A stretch of DNA of 64,000 nucleotides from Lysinibacillus agricola (GCF_016638705.1 NZ_CP067341.1:4839501-4903500), one strand, 5' to 3'; positions 17,968 through 27,493 are shown, numbered from the stretch's first letter. Notes: generated from the sequence alone by a model not told the origin. Numbers and translations are program-made.

Positions 17968-19953
17968 TTACTTCATAGAACGTAACGCTTGAATAGAAAG
18001 CCGCACTAAAAGAATGGCGCATAAAAATAATCCTAAGTATGCAGCTGTATTTAAGTAAACAGCATACGAGTCATGAATAAACTGTGAGATTGCTAAAAGT
18101 GCTACAGAAATAATGCCAAAGGTAATACCAACGAGAAGCAAAACAAAACGGGAAAACAGATTTGTAATAAAACGAGCATTATGCTCATCCGAAAAAACAT
18201 CGTGATGTAAAATAATTTTTCCGCTCTCCACCCGTTGAATAAGCTGGTCAACTCGTCTTGGCATTTTGCGTAATGTCGGAATAAGCATCGATAATTCTTC
18301 TTGCAAGCGTTCCTTTGTTGCCATCGGTTCTTTAAATGGCTTCAGGAAGGATGCTCGCATATACGTGGATGAAAAATCTTTCGCTTCCATAAAAATATCA
18401 AAACGTGGATCGATTACCCGTAATGTCCCATCCAATGTTACTAATGAACGTAGCGCTAAACCTACTGCAGGATAGAATGCAAGACCAAAATCACGAACAA
18501 CCGTAAATAACGCATGTATTAATTCTTCTGTTGGAATTCGATCCACGTAAGAAATTTTCAACAGAATTTGATCAATTGCTTGCTCCATCCTTGCACGTTC
18601 TGCATGATCAGCATTTTCAACCAATAGCGTTAAGCCATCATATAAAATACTTGAATCATTTAGCTGAATCCCCATTAAAAATAACTTCAAGCCCTCTTGT
18701 TGCGTAGCTCCCAAACGGCCAACAGCCCCAAAATCAAGCAGTATCGGTGTGCCATCCGTCTCATCAATATGAATATTTCCCGGATGTGGATCTGCATGAA
18801 ATATACCTGAAAAAAGCATTTGCTCGAAGAAGGAATATAAAACAGTCCGTGCAAACTGCCTACGATCAATTTCTAAACGATTAAATTCAGCCGCAGCATT
18901 TGCAACGCTTTTTCCCCGTACATATTCCATGACAATAATATTTTCATCACAATATTCTGTATAGATTTTAGGAATCCGTACTTTATAGTCGCTTTTGGCA
19001 AGGGCATTTGTCACCTGCAATGTATTCCGAACCTCAATATCTAAATGAATTTCCTCGCGTAATCCATCTGCAAATCCTCTAGCAAGCTCTCGAAAGCCCA
19101 GTGACTCAGCCCATGTAGACTTGCTCGTAAGCCAATTGGCAAATTCCTCTAAAATATCGAGATCGTCGCGCATTATCCCCTTTACTTCTGGACGCAGTAG
19201 CTTCACCACGGCTTCATCATAATTCTTTAATCGCGCCTTATGTACTTGTCCAATAGATGCTGCCGCAATAGGCTCCATTTGAAAACTTGCAAATAGTTCA
19301 TTCATAGGCTTTGGTAGTGAACTTTCTAAAATTTGAGTTACTTGCTCTGACGCTAAAGGCTTCACATTATGCTGTAGCCTCTCTAACTCCTCAATAAAGA
19401 TGGGTGAAAACAGTTCTTTACGTGTAGAAAGTACCTGCCCAAATTTAATGAAAATCCCACCACATTGCTCCAAAGTAGCCCTTAAAGCAATAGCAAGCTC
19501 CTTTTCATTTTCTCGTTGTCTTGCGTATTTAATTGTTTGAACAACACCATTTGTCACAGCTATTTTTAACACCTGACGCAAGCGCTTTTGCTGCCGCCAG
19601 TAGCTACGAAGGCGCAACAATAAATTTTTTTGGCCATTACGACGATCTCCAGCTGCAATACCACTCGGATCGAAAAGCTCAAAAACAAGATAAAGCAGCA
19701 TAGAAATTAGCAGCATGCTTCCAATCCAAATAAGTGTACTGACCTCTGTCACTGTTTGCATCACCGTTTCAGATAAATAATCTGTATGGCGCAAATATGA
19801 ATACCAGTAAACAAAGGACGTCAGCGTCACACTAATGACGACAGAAAGTACCCTACGAACAAAATTAATGCTTGAGCCAATTAATCGACCACTTACAAAA
19901 TAAATAATCCCTGATACGACAATGATTTGGATTAAAAATTTCAAAAAAATCAA
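17968..19953 (-). CDS. ABC1/UbiB-family atypical protein kinase (AarF-like)
   Basis: A 661-residue membrane protein. Three N-terminal helices lie within the first 100 residues, then the UbiB/ADCK core: KxGQ motif in 'FIKFGQVLSTRKELF', Ala-rich loop 'AAASIGQVHKA', 'DLDILEEF', catalytic 'FHADPHPGNIHI' and 'LLDFGAVGRLG'. Two C-terminal helices close it. The family are ATPase-like kinases tied to isoprenoid-quinone biosynthesis. TTG 19953 is chosen because GGGGGTGA lies five bases before it; the longer GTG 19962 is inside that site. Confidence 0.92.
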   Translation of the reverse strand: MIFLKFLIQIIVVSGIIYFVSGRLIGSSINFVRRVLSVVISVTLTSFVYWYSYLRHTDYLSETVMQTVTEVSTLIWIGSMLLISMLLYLVFELFDPSGIAAGDRRNGQKNLLLRLRSYWRQQKRLRQVLKIAVTNGVVQTIKYARQRENEKELAIALRATLEQCGGIFIKFGQVLSTRKELFSPIFIEELERLQHNVKPLASEQVTQILESSLPKPMNELFASFQMEPIAAASIGQVHKARLKNYDEAVVKLLRPEVKGIMRDDLDILEEFANWLTSKSTWAESLGFRELARGFADGLREEIHLDIEVRNTLQVTNALAKSDYKVRIPKIYTEYCDENIIVMEYVRGKSVANAAAEFNRLEIDRRQFARTVLYSFFEQMLFSGIFHADPHPGNIHIDETDGTPILLDFGAVGRLGATQQEGLKLFLMGIQLNDSSILYDGLTLLVENADHAERARMEQAIDQILLKISYVDRIPTEELIHALFTVVRDFGLAFYPAVGLALRSLVTLDGTLRVIDPRFDIFMEAKDFSSTYMRASFLKPFKEPMATKERLQEELSMLIPTLRKMPRRVDQLIQRVESGKIILHHDVFSDEHNARFITNLFSRFVLLLVGITFGIISVALLAISQFIHDSYAVYLNTAAYLGLFLCAILLVRLSIQALRSMK

Positions 19954-20011
19954 CAGCGTCACCCCCGATGCTACTTCCTAATACTGCTAGTATAACAAAT
20001 CTAAGGCTCAT

Positions 20012-20045
20012 CACCATAACGTGGGGGTGATTTTCGTTCCGACTG
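20012..20045. repeat. Intergenic repeat fragment (copy 6)
   Basis: 'catcaccataacgtgggggt' and 'gattttcgttccgact' only; the terminal piece of the long repeat with the rest absent. Confidence 0.6.
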
Positions 20046-20131
20046 TTATCCCCAAAATATTGTCTATTTGTTTACTTTTTTCGTATTTATCCACTTAAAA
20101 TGATTTTTACTCAGTAATTTCTGTTGATAAA

Positions 20132-20147
20132 ATACCTTTAGGGGTAT
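20132..20147. promoter_or_regulatory. Putative CstR operator 1, before cdr
   Basis: ATACCTTTAGGGGTAT, reverse complement ATACCCCTAAAGGTAT; exact fit to ATACCCCnnnAGGTAT. Confidence 0.75.
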
Positions 20148-20223
20148 ATTATCTATTTAAAGCAATAATTATCCACAATCCCATTCATTATTAACACTAG
20201 AAAGCTGTTGTTTTATCCACAAC

Positions 20224-20239
20224 ATACCCCTGTATGTAT
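20224..20239. promoter_or_regulatory. Putative CstR operator 2, before cdr
   Basis: ATACCCCTGTATGTAT, 26 bases before the start codon; two mismatches to ATACCCCnnnAGGTAT. Confidence 0.6.
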
Positions 20240-20265
20240 ATAACTAGAAAAGGATGTGCTTACAC

Positions 20266-21960
20266 ATGAGTAAAAAATTTTTAGTAGTTGGTGGTGTCGC
20301 GGGCGGCGCCTCGACCGCTGCACGTATTCGTCGTCTCGATGAACAAGCTGAGATTATAATGTTTGAAAAAGGACCGAACGTTTCATTTTCAAATTGTTCT
20401 TTACCATTTCATCTAAGTGGAATTGTTGATAACAGCGATAAGTTAATCTTAATGACACCACAAACCTTTCAAACAAAATACAATATTGAAGCTCGTGTTA
20501 ATCAAGAAGTTTTACATATTAACCGAAAAGGAAAAACCATTACTGTAAAGGATTTAACCACTGACACTGCGTATGAAGAAAGCTACGATGCGTTAGTGTT
20601 ATCTCCTGGTGCAAGTCCAATTGTTCCAAACTTGGATGGCGTTCATTCTTCACACGTTTTTACCGTTCGTAATGTCGTGGATATTGACCGCTTAAATCGT
20701 TATATACAGAGTGATGACATACAGGATATCGCTGTTATCGGTGGCGGATTTATAGGTGTAGAGGTTGCAGAAAATTTACAGCTTGCCGGCTTTAATGTCT
20801 CACTCGTTGAATTCAGTCAACAAATCATGATGCCATTTGATTATGATATGGCCCAAATATTACACAAAGAAATGATGGATAAAGGAGTTAATGTCATTGT
20901 CAATGACGGTCTAGCTAAGGTTGCAGCTGATTATGTAGAATTGAATTCTGGTAAAAAATTAAAGGCACAGGCAGTCGTATTAGCAATCGGCGTTCGTCCT
21001 GAAACCTCTTTAGCGAAAGAAGCTGGATTGGCAATAGGTGAACTTGGTGGCATTCAAGTTGATGCTAATTATGTAACATCAGATCCTTCTATTTACGCTG
21101 TGGGCGATGCCATCGAAGTATTTCATCAGCTAACCCATAAACAAACGCGCCTGGCACTAGCAGGTCCAGCGCAGCGGCAAGCACGAGCAGCAGCTAATCA
21201 TATGTACAATATACCTCAACAAAATAAAGGAGTTATCGGCTCTTCAAGCGTGCAAATTTTTGATTTCACGTGTGCCACAACGGGTTTAAATGAAAAAACA
21301 GCACTTGCACATGGATTGCAAGCAAAAAGCGTGTATTTGATCGCACCAGACAAGGTTGGTTTAATGCCAAATAGTAATCCACTTCATTTTAAGCTTGTTT
21401 TCGAAGTGCCAACCGGAAAGATTCTTGGAGCGCAGGCAATTGGAAAAGGTAATGCCGACAAGCGCATCGATGTTATTGCAACTATGATAACAATGGGTGG
21501 CACATTAGAAGACTTAAAAGAGCTAGAGCTATCGTATTCTCCAATGTTTAGCACCGCTCGTGACATAGTTAATTTAGCTGCACTCGTTGCTCAAAACCAA
21601 TTATATGGTCATTACAAACAGGTAAAGGTTGACGAGGTGAGAGGTCTCGTTGAAAATAACGCCTATTTCTTAGATGTGCGAGAAAGAAATGAATTCGAGG
21701 CTGGTCATCTCATCCATGCGCATAATATTCCGTTAAGTGAGCTCCGTGAACGTTTGGACGAGATTCCACAAGATAGACCAGTTTATGTACATTGCCGTTC
21801 GGGTCAGCGAAGCTACAATGCTGTAATTGCCCTTCAGAATAACGGTTTCTCTAATGTCTTTAATGTTGCCGGCTCCTTCCTCGGTATTTGCTTATATGAA
21901 TATTTCACAGATGCAACAACTAATAGAGATAAAATTGTCACGGCCTACAATTTTAAATAA
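20266..21960 (+). CDS. cdr: CoA-disulfide reductase with C-terminal rhodanese domain
   Basis: A 564-residue flavoprotein. FAD and NAD(P)H Rossmann motifs ('VVGGVAGGASTAAR', 'VIGGGFIGVEVAENL') flank a pyridine-nucleotide disulfide reductase core with the single redox cysteine in 'SFSNCSLPFHLSG' (Cys44). A C-terminal rhodanese domain (about 465-560) has the active loop CRSGQRS. Such CoADR-RHD fusions reduce CoA persulfides or polysulfides. ATG 20266 is preferred over ATG 20254, which abuts the AAAAGG site. Two candidate CstR operators upstream tie it to the sulfur genes that face it. Confidence 0.92.
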   Translation: MSKKFLVVGGVAGGASTAARIRRLDEQAEIIMFEKGPNVSFSNCSLPFHLSGIVDNSDKLILMTPQTFQTKYNIEARVNQEVLHINRKGKTITVKDLTTDTAYEESYDALVLSPGASPIVPNLDGVHSSHVFTVRNVVDIDRLNRYIQSDDIQDIAVIGGGFIGVEVAENLQLAGFNVSLVEFSQQIMMPFDYDMAQILHKEMMDKGVNVIVNDGLAKVAADYVELNSGKKLKAQAVVLAIGVRPETSLAKEAGLAIGELGGIQVDANYVTSDPSIYAVGDAIEVFHQLTHKQTRLALAGPAQRQARAAANHMYNIPQQNKGVIGSSSVQIFDFTCATTGLNEKTALAHGLQAKSVYLIAPDKVGLMPNSNPLHFKLVFEVPTGKILGAQAIGKGNADKRIDVIATMITMGGTLEDLKELELSYSPMFSTARDIVNLAALVAQNQLYGHYKQVKVDEVRGLVENNAYFLDVRERNEFEAGHLIHAHNIPLSELRERLDEIPQDRPVYVHCRSGQRSYNAVIALQNNGFSNVFNVAGSFLGICLYEYFTDATTNRDKIVTAYNFK

Positions 21961-21966
21961 CACGAA

Positions 21967-21994
21967 AGGGATGCCGTTATTTTGCAGCATCCCT
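21967..21994 (+). terminator. Terminator between cdr and the cytochrome gene
   Basis: AGGGATGC / GCATCCCT stem followed by a T-rich stretch on the plus strand, between convergent genes. Confidence 0.8.
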
Positions 21995-22001
21995 CTTCAT
22001 T

Positions 22002-22952
22002 TTAATTCGTGGAAAGCACTTTCTCCCAATCTATTGTGCCATTTTTAACTTGTTCACGTTTTTCTTTATTCATAATATCATTTGGACGTCCACCTTTTGG
22101 CCAATCTTTATCATGATTTGCCCACTCAGGTCGATCCTGCGATAAAATAAAGGCTGCTAAATCAGCGGCATCTTGATCAGTCAAAGTACCAGCTGCACCG
22201 ATTGGCATGTTGTTTTTAATGTAGCCAGCCATTTTTGACATACGTGCCATACCCGCTCCATCATTAAATGATTTTTCACCCCATAATGCTGGACCTGTAT
22301 TAGCACCCATACCAGAGCCATCAACTGCGTGACAAGTGATACAAGACTGTGCATATAATTCTTCACCGTTCGTAACATCTGGTATAGGGACATTTTTCAT
22401 AGTACTTGTACCTACCCATTCACGTTCTGCCCCAATAGGTACACCTTCTGAAATATAGGCGAAGTATGAGACCATCGCCTCTAACTCTTCGCTACTCATG
22501 TCAAATTTTTTACCGTTCATACTGCGAACCATACAACCATTAATACGCTCTTCAATAGTTACAATATCACCTGAGCGCGCAATATATTGCGGATAATTCG
22601 CCATAACACCAACTAATGACGAAACTTGCTCATCATAGCCTGCCCCAGCATGACAGCTTGTGCAAGACAATTGATTCCCAACATATTCTTCTGCAGCAAC
22701 ATGTGTATTATTTACAAGCTCATAGCCGTATAATATCGCTTCCTTCATAGGTCCATCCGGTACTTCTTCAATACTTGGCGGTGCATAGACAACTGACTGA
22801 GCAGCTGCTGTTGTTGGTATTTTCGTCTGTACTGCGGTCTCTTTGCTTTCTCCGTTAGCATCACCTAAAATTTTGTCGCTAATAACTGCCCCCACAAAAA
22901 GTGTGCCTACTAACAGTACTGTCCCCGCTACTCCTGCTACTATAGGTTTCAT
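22002..22952 (-). CDS. tsdA: Dihaem cytochrome c, thiosulfate dehydrogenase (TsdA)-like
   Basis: A 316-residue c-type cytochrome anchored by an N-terminal helix (residues 5-26) and facing outward. Two haem sites are seen: CTSCH (97-101) and CITCH (204-208). Between them 'ERINGCMVRSMNG' carries Cys140, the position that ligates haem 1 in TsdA. 'NNMPIG' (Met249) is the candidate haem 2 ligand. TsdA oxidises thiosulfate to tetrathionate, or the reverse. Its place in a sulfur island fits. The start is ATG 22952 behind AAAGGGGGG, a site that overlaps a CstR-like palindrome. Confidence 0.87.
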   Translation of the reverse strand: MKPIVAGVAGTVLLVGTLFVGAVISDKILGDANGESKETAVQTKIPTTAAAQSVVYAPPSIEEVPDGPMKEAILYGYELVNNTHVAAEEYVGNQLSCTSCHAGAGYDEQVSSLVGVMANYPQYIARSGDIVTIEERINGCMVRSMNGKKFDMSSEELEAMVSYFAYISEGVPIGAEREWVGTSTMKNVPIPDVTNGEELYAQSCITCHAVDGSGMGANTGPALWGEKSFNDGAGMARMSKMAGYIKNNMPIGAAGTLTDQDAADLAAFILSQDRPEWANHDKDWPKGGRPNDIMNKEKREQVKNGTIDWEKVLSTN

Positions 22953-22957
22953 CTATA

Positions 22958-22973
22958 ATACCCCCCTTTGTAT
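22958..22973. promoter_or_regulatory. Possible CstR operator before tsdA
   Basis: ATACCCCCCTTTGTAT, two mismatches to ATACCCCnnnAGGTAT. It also contains the ribosome site, so the match could be partly chance. Confidence 0.4.
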
Positions 22974-23141
22974 AATCACCTATATTTTAGCAAAATATCA
23001 TATTTTTCGATGTGATTTTTCTCACAACTCGCGCAAACAGAACCCTTCAGATGATAAAAATGGATAAATTATGTAATAACTATTGTTCTACAACACAATA
23101 AACACTACTTAATACCTGTTGTAGTATGTATAACTTCCTAA

Positions 23142-23175
23142 AAAATGCCGAGTACAGTACTGTACTCGGCATTTT
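23142..23175 (-). terminator. Terminator of the tauE-dsbA operon
   Basis: A near-perfect palindrome (AAAATGCCGAGTACAG and complement), ten bases after the stop. Confidence 0.9.
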
Positions 23176-23184
23176 AGCGTTCTC

Positions 23185-23886
23185 TTATAATTTACATTCA
23201 CCATCAGCACAAGTAGCTTCACCATTCCCCTCCAACTTCAATGGTTGAATGCCTGCTATCTCTGCAGCTTGATGTAAAGTTCGTACGAAAACCTCATTTG
23301 GCTCTGCCCCTTTAATACCGTAACGATTTTCAAAAACAAAGAACGGAACACTTTGTACACCTAGCTGTTGGGCATCATATCGATCTTTGTTCAAAACTTC
23401 ACTGAAGTCCTTTGATGCAATAACACCCTTTGCTATTTCAACATCTAAGTCCAGATTTCCAATGACTTTCAATAAAAATTCCTCATCATTTAAGTCTTTT
23501 CCTTCTGTAAAATAGCCACTCATAAGTGCTTCCGTATAGGCTGACTCTTTACCAAACAACTTTGTCCATTTTGCCAATCGATGAGCTTTTTCAGTATGAG
23601 CTGTTTTCATGTCTTCAAAATTGTAATGCAAGCCAACCTCTTCGGCCCGCATTGCTATACCTTTAGTCATTTCCTTTACTTCTTCTATCGTGGAGTCAAA
23701 TTTCGCGGCCATACCCTCATATAAAGTTGGTGCATCTTTCTTTGGCGTATCTGGACCAATTTGATATGCTTTGAATTCAATCTCTACCTGCCCTGAATAG
23801 CCTGCCAAGTCAATGGCACGTTCCAATTCTCTTTTGCCAATGTAGCAAAACGGACATGTAAAATCTGAGAAGATCTCTATTTTCAT
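23185..23886 (-). CDS. DsbA-family (FrnE-like) oxidoreductase
   Basis: A 233-residue cytoplasmic protein of the FrnE/YwbO group. It has a thioredoxin fold with CPFC in 'FSDFTCPFCYIGK' (residues 10-13), an inserted helical domain, and cis-Pro loop 'VQSVPFFVF'. The C-terminus adds 'CADGEC', a second Cys pair that could take part in thiol exchange or bind metal. The family makes or isomerises disulfides; in this sulfur context a persulfide-linked thiol role is an inference. It starts 13 bases after the TauE gene behind AGGAGG. Confidence 0.88.
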   Translation of the reverse strand: MKIEIFSDFTCPFCYIGKRELERAIDLAGYSGQVEIEFKAYQIGPDTPKKDAPTLYEGMAAKFDSTIEEVKEMTKGIAMRAEEVGLHYNFEDMKTAHTEKAHRLAKWTKLFGKESAYTEALMSGYFTEGKDLNDEEFLLKVIGNLDLDVEIAKGVIASKDFSEVLNKDRYDAQQLGVQSVPFFVFENRYGIKGAEPNEVFVRTLHQAAEIAGIQPLKLEGNGEATCADGECKL

Positions 23887-23899
23887 TTTCTACTGCCTC

Positions 23900-24676
23900 C
23901 TACAATATATCCATCCAAATTTTAATGGCAGTTGCTAAAATGAGCACTGCTAAAATAGCTTGTAAAACTTTTGTATTTAATTTTTTTCCTGCTTTTGCAC
24001 CTAGTGGAGCTGCTATTAAGCTAGCTACAATCATAATTAATGCAGGATAATAATCAACTTGTCCCGTCATCAATTTTCCAATTGTCCCACCTATCGAGGA
24101 TATAAAGGTAATAGCAAGGCTTGTAGCAATTGTCATACGTGTAGGTATACCTAATACTACTAGCATTATAGGCACTAACAAGAAACCACCAGCTGCCCCA
24201 ACAATCCCCGACCCAATACCAACAATGAACGCTAATATAGCCGCTAGCGGTTTATTGAACGTTACCTCATCCAACGGCTTGTCGTCAATTTGCTTCTTAG
24301 GAATAAACATCATCACTGCGGCAATCAACGCCAATACACCATAAACGATGTTAACTCCCTCTTCAGATAAAAATTTGGAGCCATAACTACCGACGAAGCT
24401 TCCTACTAATATGGCACCACCCATATAAATAATCAGTGATTTATTTAAATAACCACCTTTACGATATGCCCATACCCCTGCAATTGAGGCAAAAAACACT
24501 TGTACTGCACTAATACCCGACACTTCATGTGCTGAAAATGCTGCAAAACCAAGTAAAGGCGGGATATATAATAACATTGGATATTTTATAATCGATCCGC
24601 CGATTCCTAGCATTCCCGATACATACGAACCTACAAAGCCAATCAAAAATATTGTAATGATCCATGCTAAATCCAT
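23900..24676 (-). CDS. TauE/SafE family sulfite/organosulfur exporter
   Basis: A 258-residue membrane protein with about eight helices in two similar halves. The TauE/SafE signatures are '[20 protein letters not shown]' near the N-terminus and '[20 protein letters not shown]' in the middle. The family moves sulfite, sulfonates or related anions across the membrane. Its neighbours are TusA, rhodanese and MBL proteins, so export of sulfite or thiosulfate made from persulfides is likely. ATG 24676 follows AGAAGGA. Confidence 0.9.
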   Translation of the reverse strand: MDLAWIITIFLIGFVGSYVSGMLGIGGSIIKYPMLLYIPPLLGFAAFSAHEVSGISAVQVFFASIAGVWAYRKGGYLNKSLIIYMGGAILVGSFVGSYGSKFLSEEGVNIVYGVLALIAAVMMFIPKKQIDDKPLDEVTFNKPLAAILAFIVGIGSGIVGAAGGFLLVPIMLVVLGIPTRMTIATSLAITFISSIGGTIGKLMTGQVDYYPALIMIVASLIAAPLGAKAGKKLNTKVLQAILAVLILATAIKIWMDIL

Positions 24677-24744
24677 CTTTTTTCCTTCTTTCCGGTCACT
24701 TACGCCTTAAGGGCATTGTCATTTCCACTAATCACAAATGAAAG

Positions 24745-24783
24745 GAGGGTTGTTCATAACTTCAAATAGAAGAGACAACCCTC
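24745..24783 (-). terminator. Possible terminator after the TusA gene
   Basis: GAGGGTTGT / ACAACCCTC stem with a long loop and only a weak T run on the minus strand; may be leaky. Confidence 0.5.
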
Positions 24784-24790
24784 ACCTGCC

Positions 24791-25018
24791 TTAAGCTTTT
24801 TGAATAAAGAATGTAATGACACCAGCGTCTTCAGATTTGTCTAAAATTGTATGACCACCAGCTTTTGCCCAAGCAGGGATATCTGCAAGAGCTCCCTTAT
24901 CTGTTACTTGAACCTCTAAAATTTCACCTGAAATTAATGTATCTATAGCTTTTTTTGTCTTCACTATAGGCATTGGGCAAGACAAGCCCTTTGCATCTAG
25001 TTGTAAGTTTGATTTCAT
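24791..25018 (-). CDS. TusA-family sulfur carrier protein
   Basis: A 75-residue protein with the TusA/SirA signature 'LDAKGLSCPMPIVKTKKAI': the Cys of CPMP accepts persulfide sulfur. The start is ATG 25018 behind AAAGGAG. An in-frame extension upstream to 25162 lacks family similarity. It is nearly identical in its first 20 residues to the N-terminal domain of the TusA-rhodanese fusion at 26863, indicating a recent duplication. It lies 225 bases after the MBL-rhodanese gene. Confidence 0.93.
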   Translation of the reverse strand: MKSNLQLDAKGLSCPMPIVKTKKAIDTLISGEILEVQVTDKGALADIPAWAKAGGHTILDKSEDAGVITFFIQKA

Positions 25019-25243
25019 ATTTTTCTCCTTTGAAACAGCAAACGTTGTAAGCGATTTTGCCGGTTCTATTTGTTTTTTCATGACTCTGCGAAGAATGAGC
25101 GCCTTCGCTTCGCGGTATTTACACGCTACAAGCATGCATGCGTACTCATTGCATTTCAGCATCTTATTAATGGGTTTTCCTTCATCCCTTACTAATTATA
25201 AATTTTCACCAATCGGACTTTTACGGATGCGGGATAAAACAAA
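25019..25243. other. Non-coding gap inside the sulfur operon
   Basis: The only long gap in an otherwise tight operon. On the minus strand it includes 'gtccgattggtgaaaattta' and 'agtaagggatgaaggaaaac', and a GC-richer palindromic patch 'ccgcgaagcgaaggcgctca'. No gene. It may be the scar of an inserted element or hold a promoter for tusA. Confidence 0.4.
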
Positions 25244-26371
25244 CTATCGAACTGCACAACGGTTCGGACCAATTTCCATCTCTGTTTGCTCATCTTGCGC
25301 AGGTGTAATCTTACCCATATTTACTTGACGAATTTCTTGATATGCATTTGGCTGCGGAGGTAAATTATCTGTTACAATGCTACGGAAATTAACTTCATCC
25401 TCAATATTTAAGCCGTGATTTTCCGCAAACAATTGTCCAAGACGTTTGGCAACAGTTCCATCTTCATTTAGTTCATCAATAATCATAAAATGAGCTGGCA
25501 AAACAATTAGTTCATCCGATAACTCTCTGTATCGTTTGTAAAGTGTTTCGCGTAAATCACCAACCCAATCTTCTGCAAGACCAGCTAAATCCGGGCGCCC
25601 AATTGAATCAATAAATAAAATATCTCCAGTTAACAAATACTTGTTGTCCACAACGAATGACGTTGAACCAATTGTATGACCAGGTGAATAAATCGCTCCT
25701 ACGTCAATTTTCGAGGCACCAATTTGTACAGTTGTTCCATCAATTAAAGGTGTATAGTCAAACACAACCTCTTCCGCATCTTTTGGTGGTAAATAATACG
25801 TTGCACCAGCTGCAGCTGCGATATGGCGTCCACCAGATATATGATCAGCGTGCAAATGTGTATCGAAAACATATTTAATTTTCACGTTTTTATCTTCGGC
25901 AAAGCTTGTGAATGCGTCTGTAAAACGCACAGCATCGATAATAGCGGCTTCACCCTCAGAGATGACCATATAAGAAAGGCAGCCCTTTCCTAAACGTACA
26001 AATTGATAAAGCTCACCACCACCTGCTAAATCTCCTACTTTAATCGGTTCTAAATATTCACTCCACGTTTTCATTCCACCTTCTAAATAAGCCACCGTAC
26101 GTCCTGTTTCCGATAACATCTCAGCTACCATCATCGATGATCCTTCTTTTGCACAAACAACTAAGACATCTTTATCAGCTGGAATCTTCGGTAAAATGTC
26201 TTCGACACCATCTAAAAGCTCAAAATACGGAATATTAAGGTACTCAAATTTGTGCCCATCAATTTTCCAATCTTCGAAAGCATCTGCATTTCGAACATCT
26301 AAAATAAATAATTCTTCATTATTAATTACTTTTTTCGCTACTTGTGCTGCGCTCCATTTTAGGATTGACAA
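25244..26371 (-). CDS. Rhodanese-MBL fusion, persulfide dioxygenase-like
   Basis: A 375-residue protein. An N-terminal rhodanese domain (about 1-107) has catalytic Cys73 in '[11 protein letters not shown]'. A metallo-beta-lactamase domain follows, with metal motif 'THLHADH' (171-177), 'SPGHTIGS' and '[15 protein letters not shown]', as in ETHE1-type persulfide dioxygenases. Those oxidise glutathione, CoA or bacillithiol persulfides to sulfite. The domain order is the reverse of classical CstB. The start is TTG 26371, eight bases after GAGGGGG, a site that overlaps a CstR-like palindrome. Confidence 0.91.
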   Translation of the reverse strand: MSILKWSAAQVAKKVINNEELFILDVRNADAFEDWKIDGHKFEYLNIPYFELLDGVEDILPKIPADKDVLVVCAKEGSSMMVAEMLSETGRTVAYLEGGMKTWSEYLEPIKVGDLAGGGELYQFVRLGKGCLSYMVISEGEAAIIDAVRFTDAFTSFAEDKNVKIKYVFDTHLHADHISGGRHIAAAAGATYYLPPKDAEEVVFDYTPLIDGTTVQIGASKIDVGAIYSPGHTIGSTSFVVDNKYLLTGDILFIDSIGRPDLAGLAEDWVGDLRETLYKRYRELSDELIVLPAHFMIIDELNEDGTVAKRLGQLFAENHGLNIEDEVNFRSIVTDNLPPQPNAYQEIRQVNMGKITPAQDEQTEMEIGPNRCAVR

Positions 26372-26376
26372 TCCGA

Positions 26377-26392
26377 TTACCCCCTCAGGTAT
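26377..26392. promoter_or_regulatory. Putative CstR operator before the rhodanese-MBL gene
   Basis: TTACCCCCTCAGGTAT, one mismatch to ATACCCCnnnAGGTAT; it overlaps the ribosome-binding site. Confidence 0.55.
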
Positions 26393-26453
26393 TATTTCGT
26401 TTATTTTTTTAGCGGAAAGGACTGCCCTCTCCGCTTGTATAGTTACAAATTAG

Positions 26454-26849
26454 TTAGAATGTTAATGACGGTGCTGCATCTTTAGCAAACTCTAAAAACG
26501 TCACAGCTCCCCCAACCTCGATACCTTCAATAAAATCATCTGTCGTTAAACCCATTACATCCATCGTCATTTGACACGCGATAAATTTCACACCTAATTC
26601 CTGTGCCATTTCCACTAATTGCGGAATTGCAGGTACATTGGCTTTGGCAAAGCCTTCTGCAAAATGCTCTGCTCCAGCAGGCATAGGTAATGCATGCATC
26701 CCTTGTTTATGAATTAAATTCAACCCCTCGAATGTGAAGAAGATGGCTACCTCCTTCTCAGAAGCTGCCGCTGCTGTTGCAATGTTGAACACCTTATACG
26801 CATCGAAAAGACCACCGTTACTTGCGATTATCGCTACTTTATTTGACAT
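26454..26849 (-). CDS. DsrE/DsrF-like (DrsE family) sulfur relay protein
   Basis: A 131-residue soluble protein of the DsrE/TusD fold: 'KVAIIASNGGLFDAYKVFNI' and a conserved Cys in 'FIACQMTMDVMG' near residue 91. Family members pass persulfide sulfur between TusA and other carriers or to membrane enzymes. ATG 26849 follows AGGAGG. It lies 13 bases after the TusA-rhodanese fusion, an association typical of sulfide-oxidation operons. Confidence 0.9.
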   Translation of the reverse strand: MSNKVAIIASNGGLFDAYKVFNIATAAAASEKEVAIFFTFEGLNLIHKQGMHALPMPAGAEHFAEGFAKANVPAIPQLVEMAQELGVKFIACQMTMDVMGLTTDDFIEGIEVGGAVTFLEFAKDAAPSLTF

Positions 26850-26862
26850 AAATTAATTCCTC

Positions 26863-27417
26863 CTAAATGTTTTTTGTTAAATCTCCTGTCCAGGATGTCA
26901 TACCTGGCAGAACGTTAAGTACCTTTGTAAAACCATGTGCTGCAAGCTTCTGTGCAGCTAAATCACTACGCTTCCCTGTTCGGCAAATAACATAAATCTC
27001 TTGCTCTTTATCAAGCTCAGAAAGACGTGATTCTAGCTCACCCATCGGTATGGACTTTGCTCCCTCGATATGACCGAAAGCAAACTCTGCCTCCTCACGC
27101 ACATCGAGAATAAGACCTTCTCTTTCTGCGACTTCCTCTAACTCGATTGTTTGTTCAAACGTTTTTTCATCCAACATTTCGTTTGAACATTTACGAATAT
27201 AATGCTTAAGCACACTTTCTTCTTCCACTGTCCCAATGTATTGGTGCCCGACAGTTTCAGCCCATGCAGCAATATCCGCCTTTGAACCCTTATCTGTCGC
27301 TGATACTTCTAAAATTTGACCATCTACCAACTCCGCCATCGCCTTTTTCGTTTTCACAATCGGCATAGGACAAGAAAGCCCCTTGGCATCTAGCTGAAAA
27401 TCTACCTTCATACTCAT
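26863..27417 (-). CDS. TusA-rhodanese fusion sulfurtransferase (CstA-like)
   Basis: A 184-residue two-domain carrier. The TusA domain is residues 1-75 (CPMP Cys17) and the rhodanese domain about 85-180, with active loop CRTGKRS. The architecture recalls staphylococcal CstA, which shuttles persulfide sulfur from low-molecular-weight thiols. A further Cys in 'RKCSNEM' sits in the linker. The start ATG follows AAGGAGG. A 16-bp operator palindrome lies 13 bases upstream of the start. Confidence 0.92.
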   Translation of the reverse strand: MSMKVDFQLDAKGLSCPMPIVKTKKAMAELVDGQILEVSATDKGSKADIAAWAETVGHQYIGTVEEESVLKHYIRKCSNEMLDEKTFEQTIELEEVAEREGLILDVREEAEFAFGHIEGAKSIPMGELESRLSELDKEQEIYVICRTGKRSDLAAQKLAAHGFTKVLNVLPGMTSWTGDLTKNI

Positions 27418-27429
27418 AACTCCCTCCTT

Positions 27430-27445
27430 ATACCTATATGGGTAT
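27430..27445. promoter_or_regulatory. Putative CstR operator before the TusA-rhodanese gene
   Basis: ATACCTATATGGGTAT, reverse complement ATACCCATATAGGTAT; a perfect inverted repeat, one mismatch to the consensus. Confidence 0.7.
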
Positions 27446-27493
27446 TATTTTTACTAAAAAATATAGTAAGCTGTACAGGCCCCCTACATTTTC

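Noticed and set aside
25019..25162. N-terminal extension of the TusA gene
   Set aside because: No similarity to TusA and a good AAAGGAG sits right before the internal ATG.
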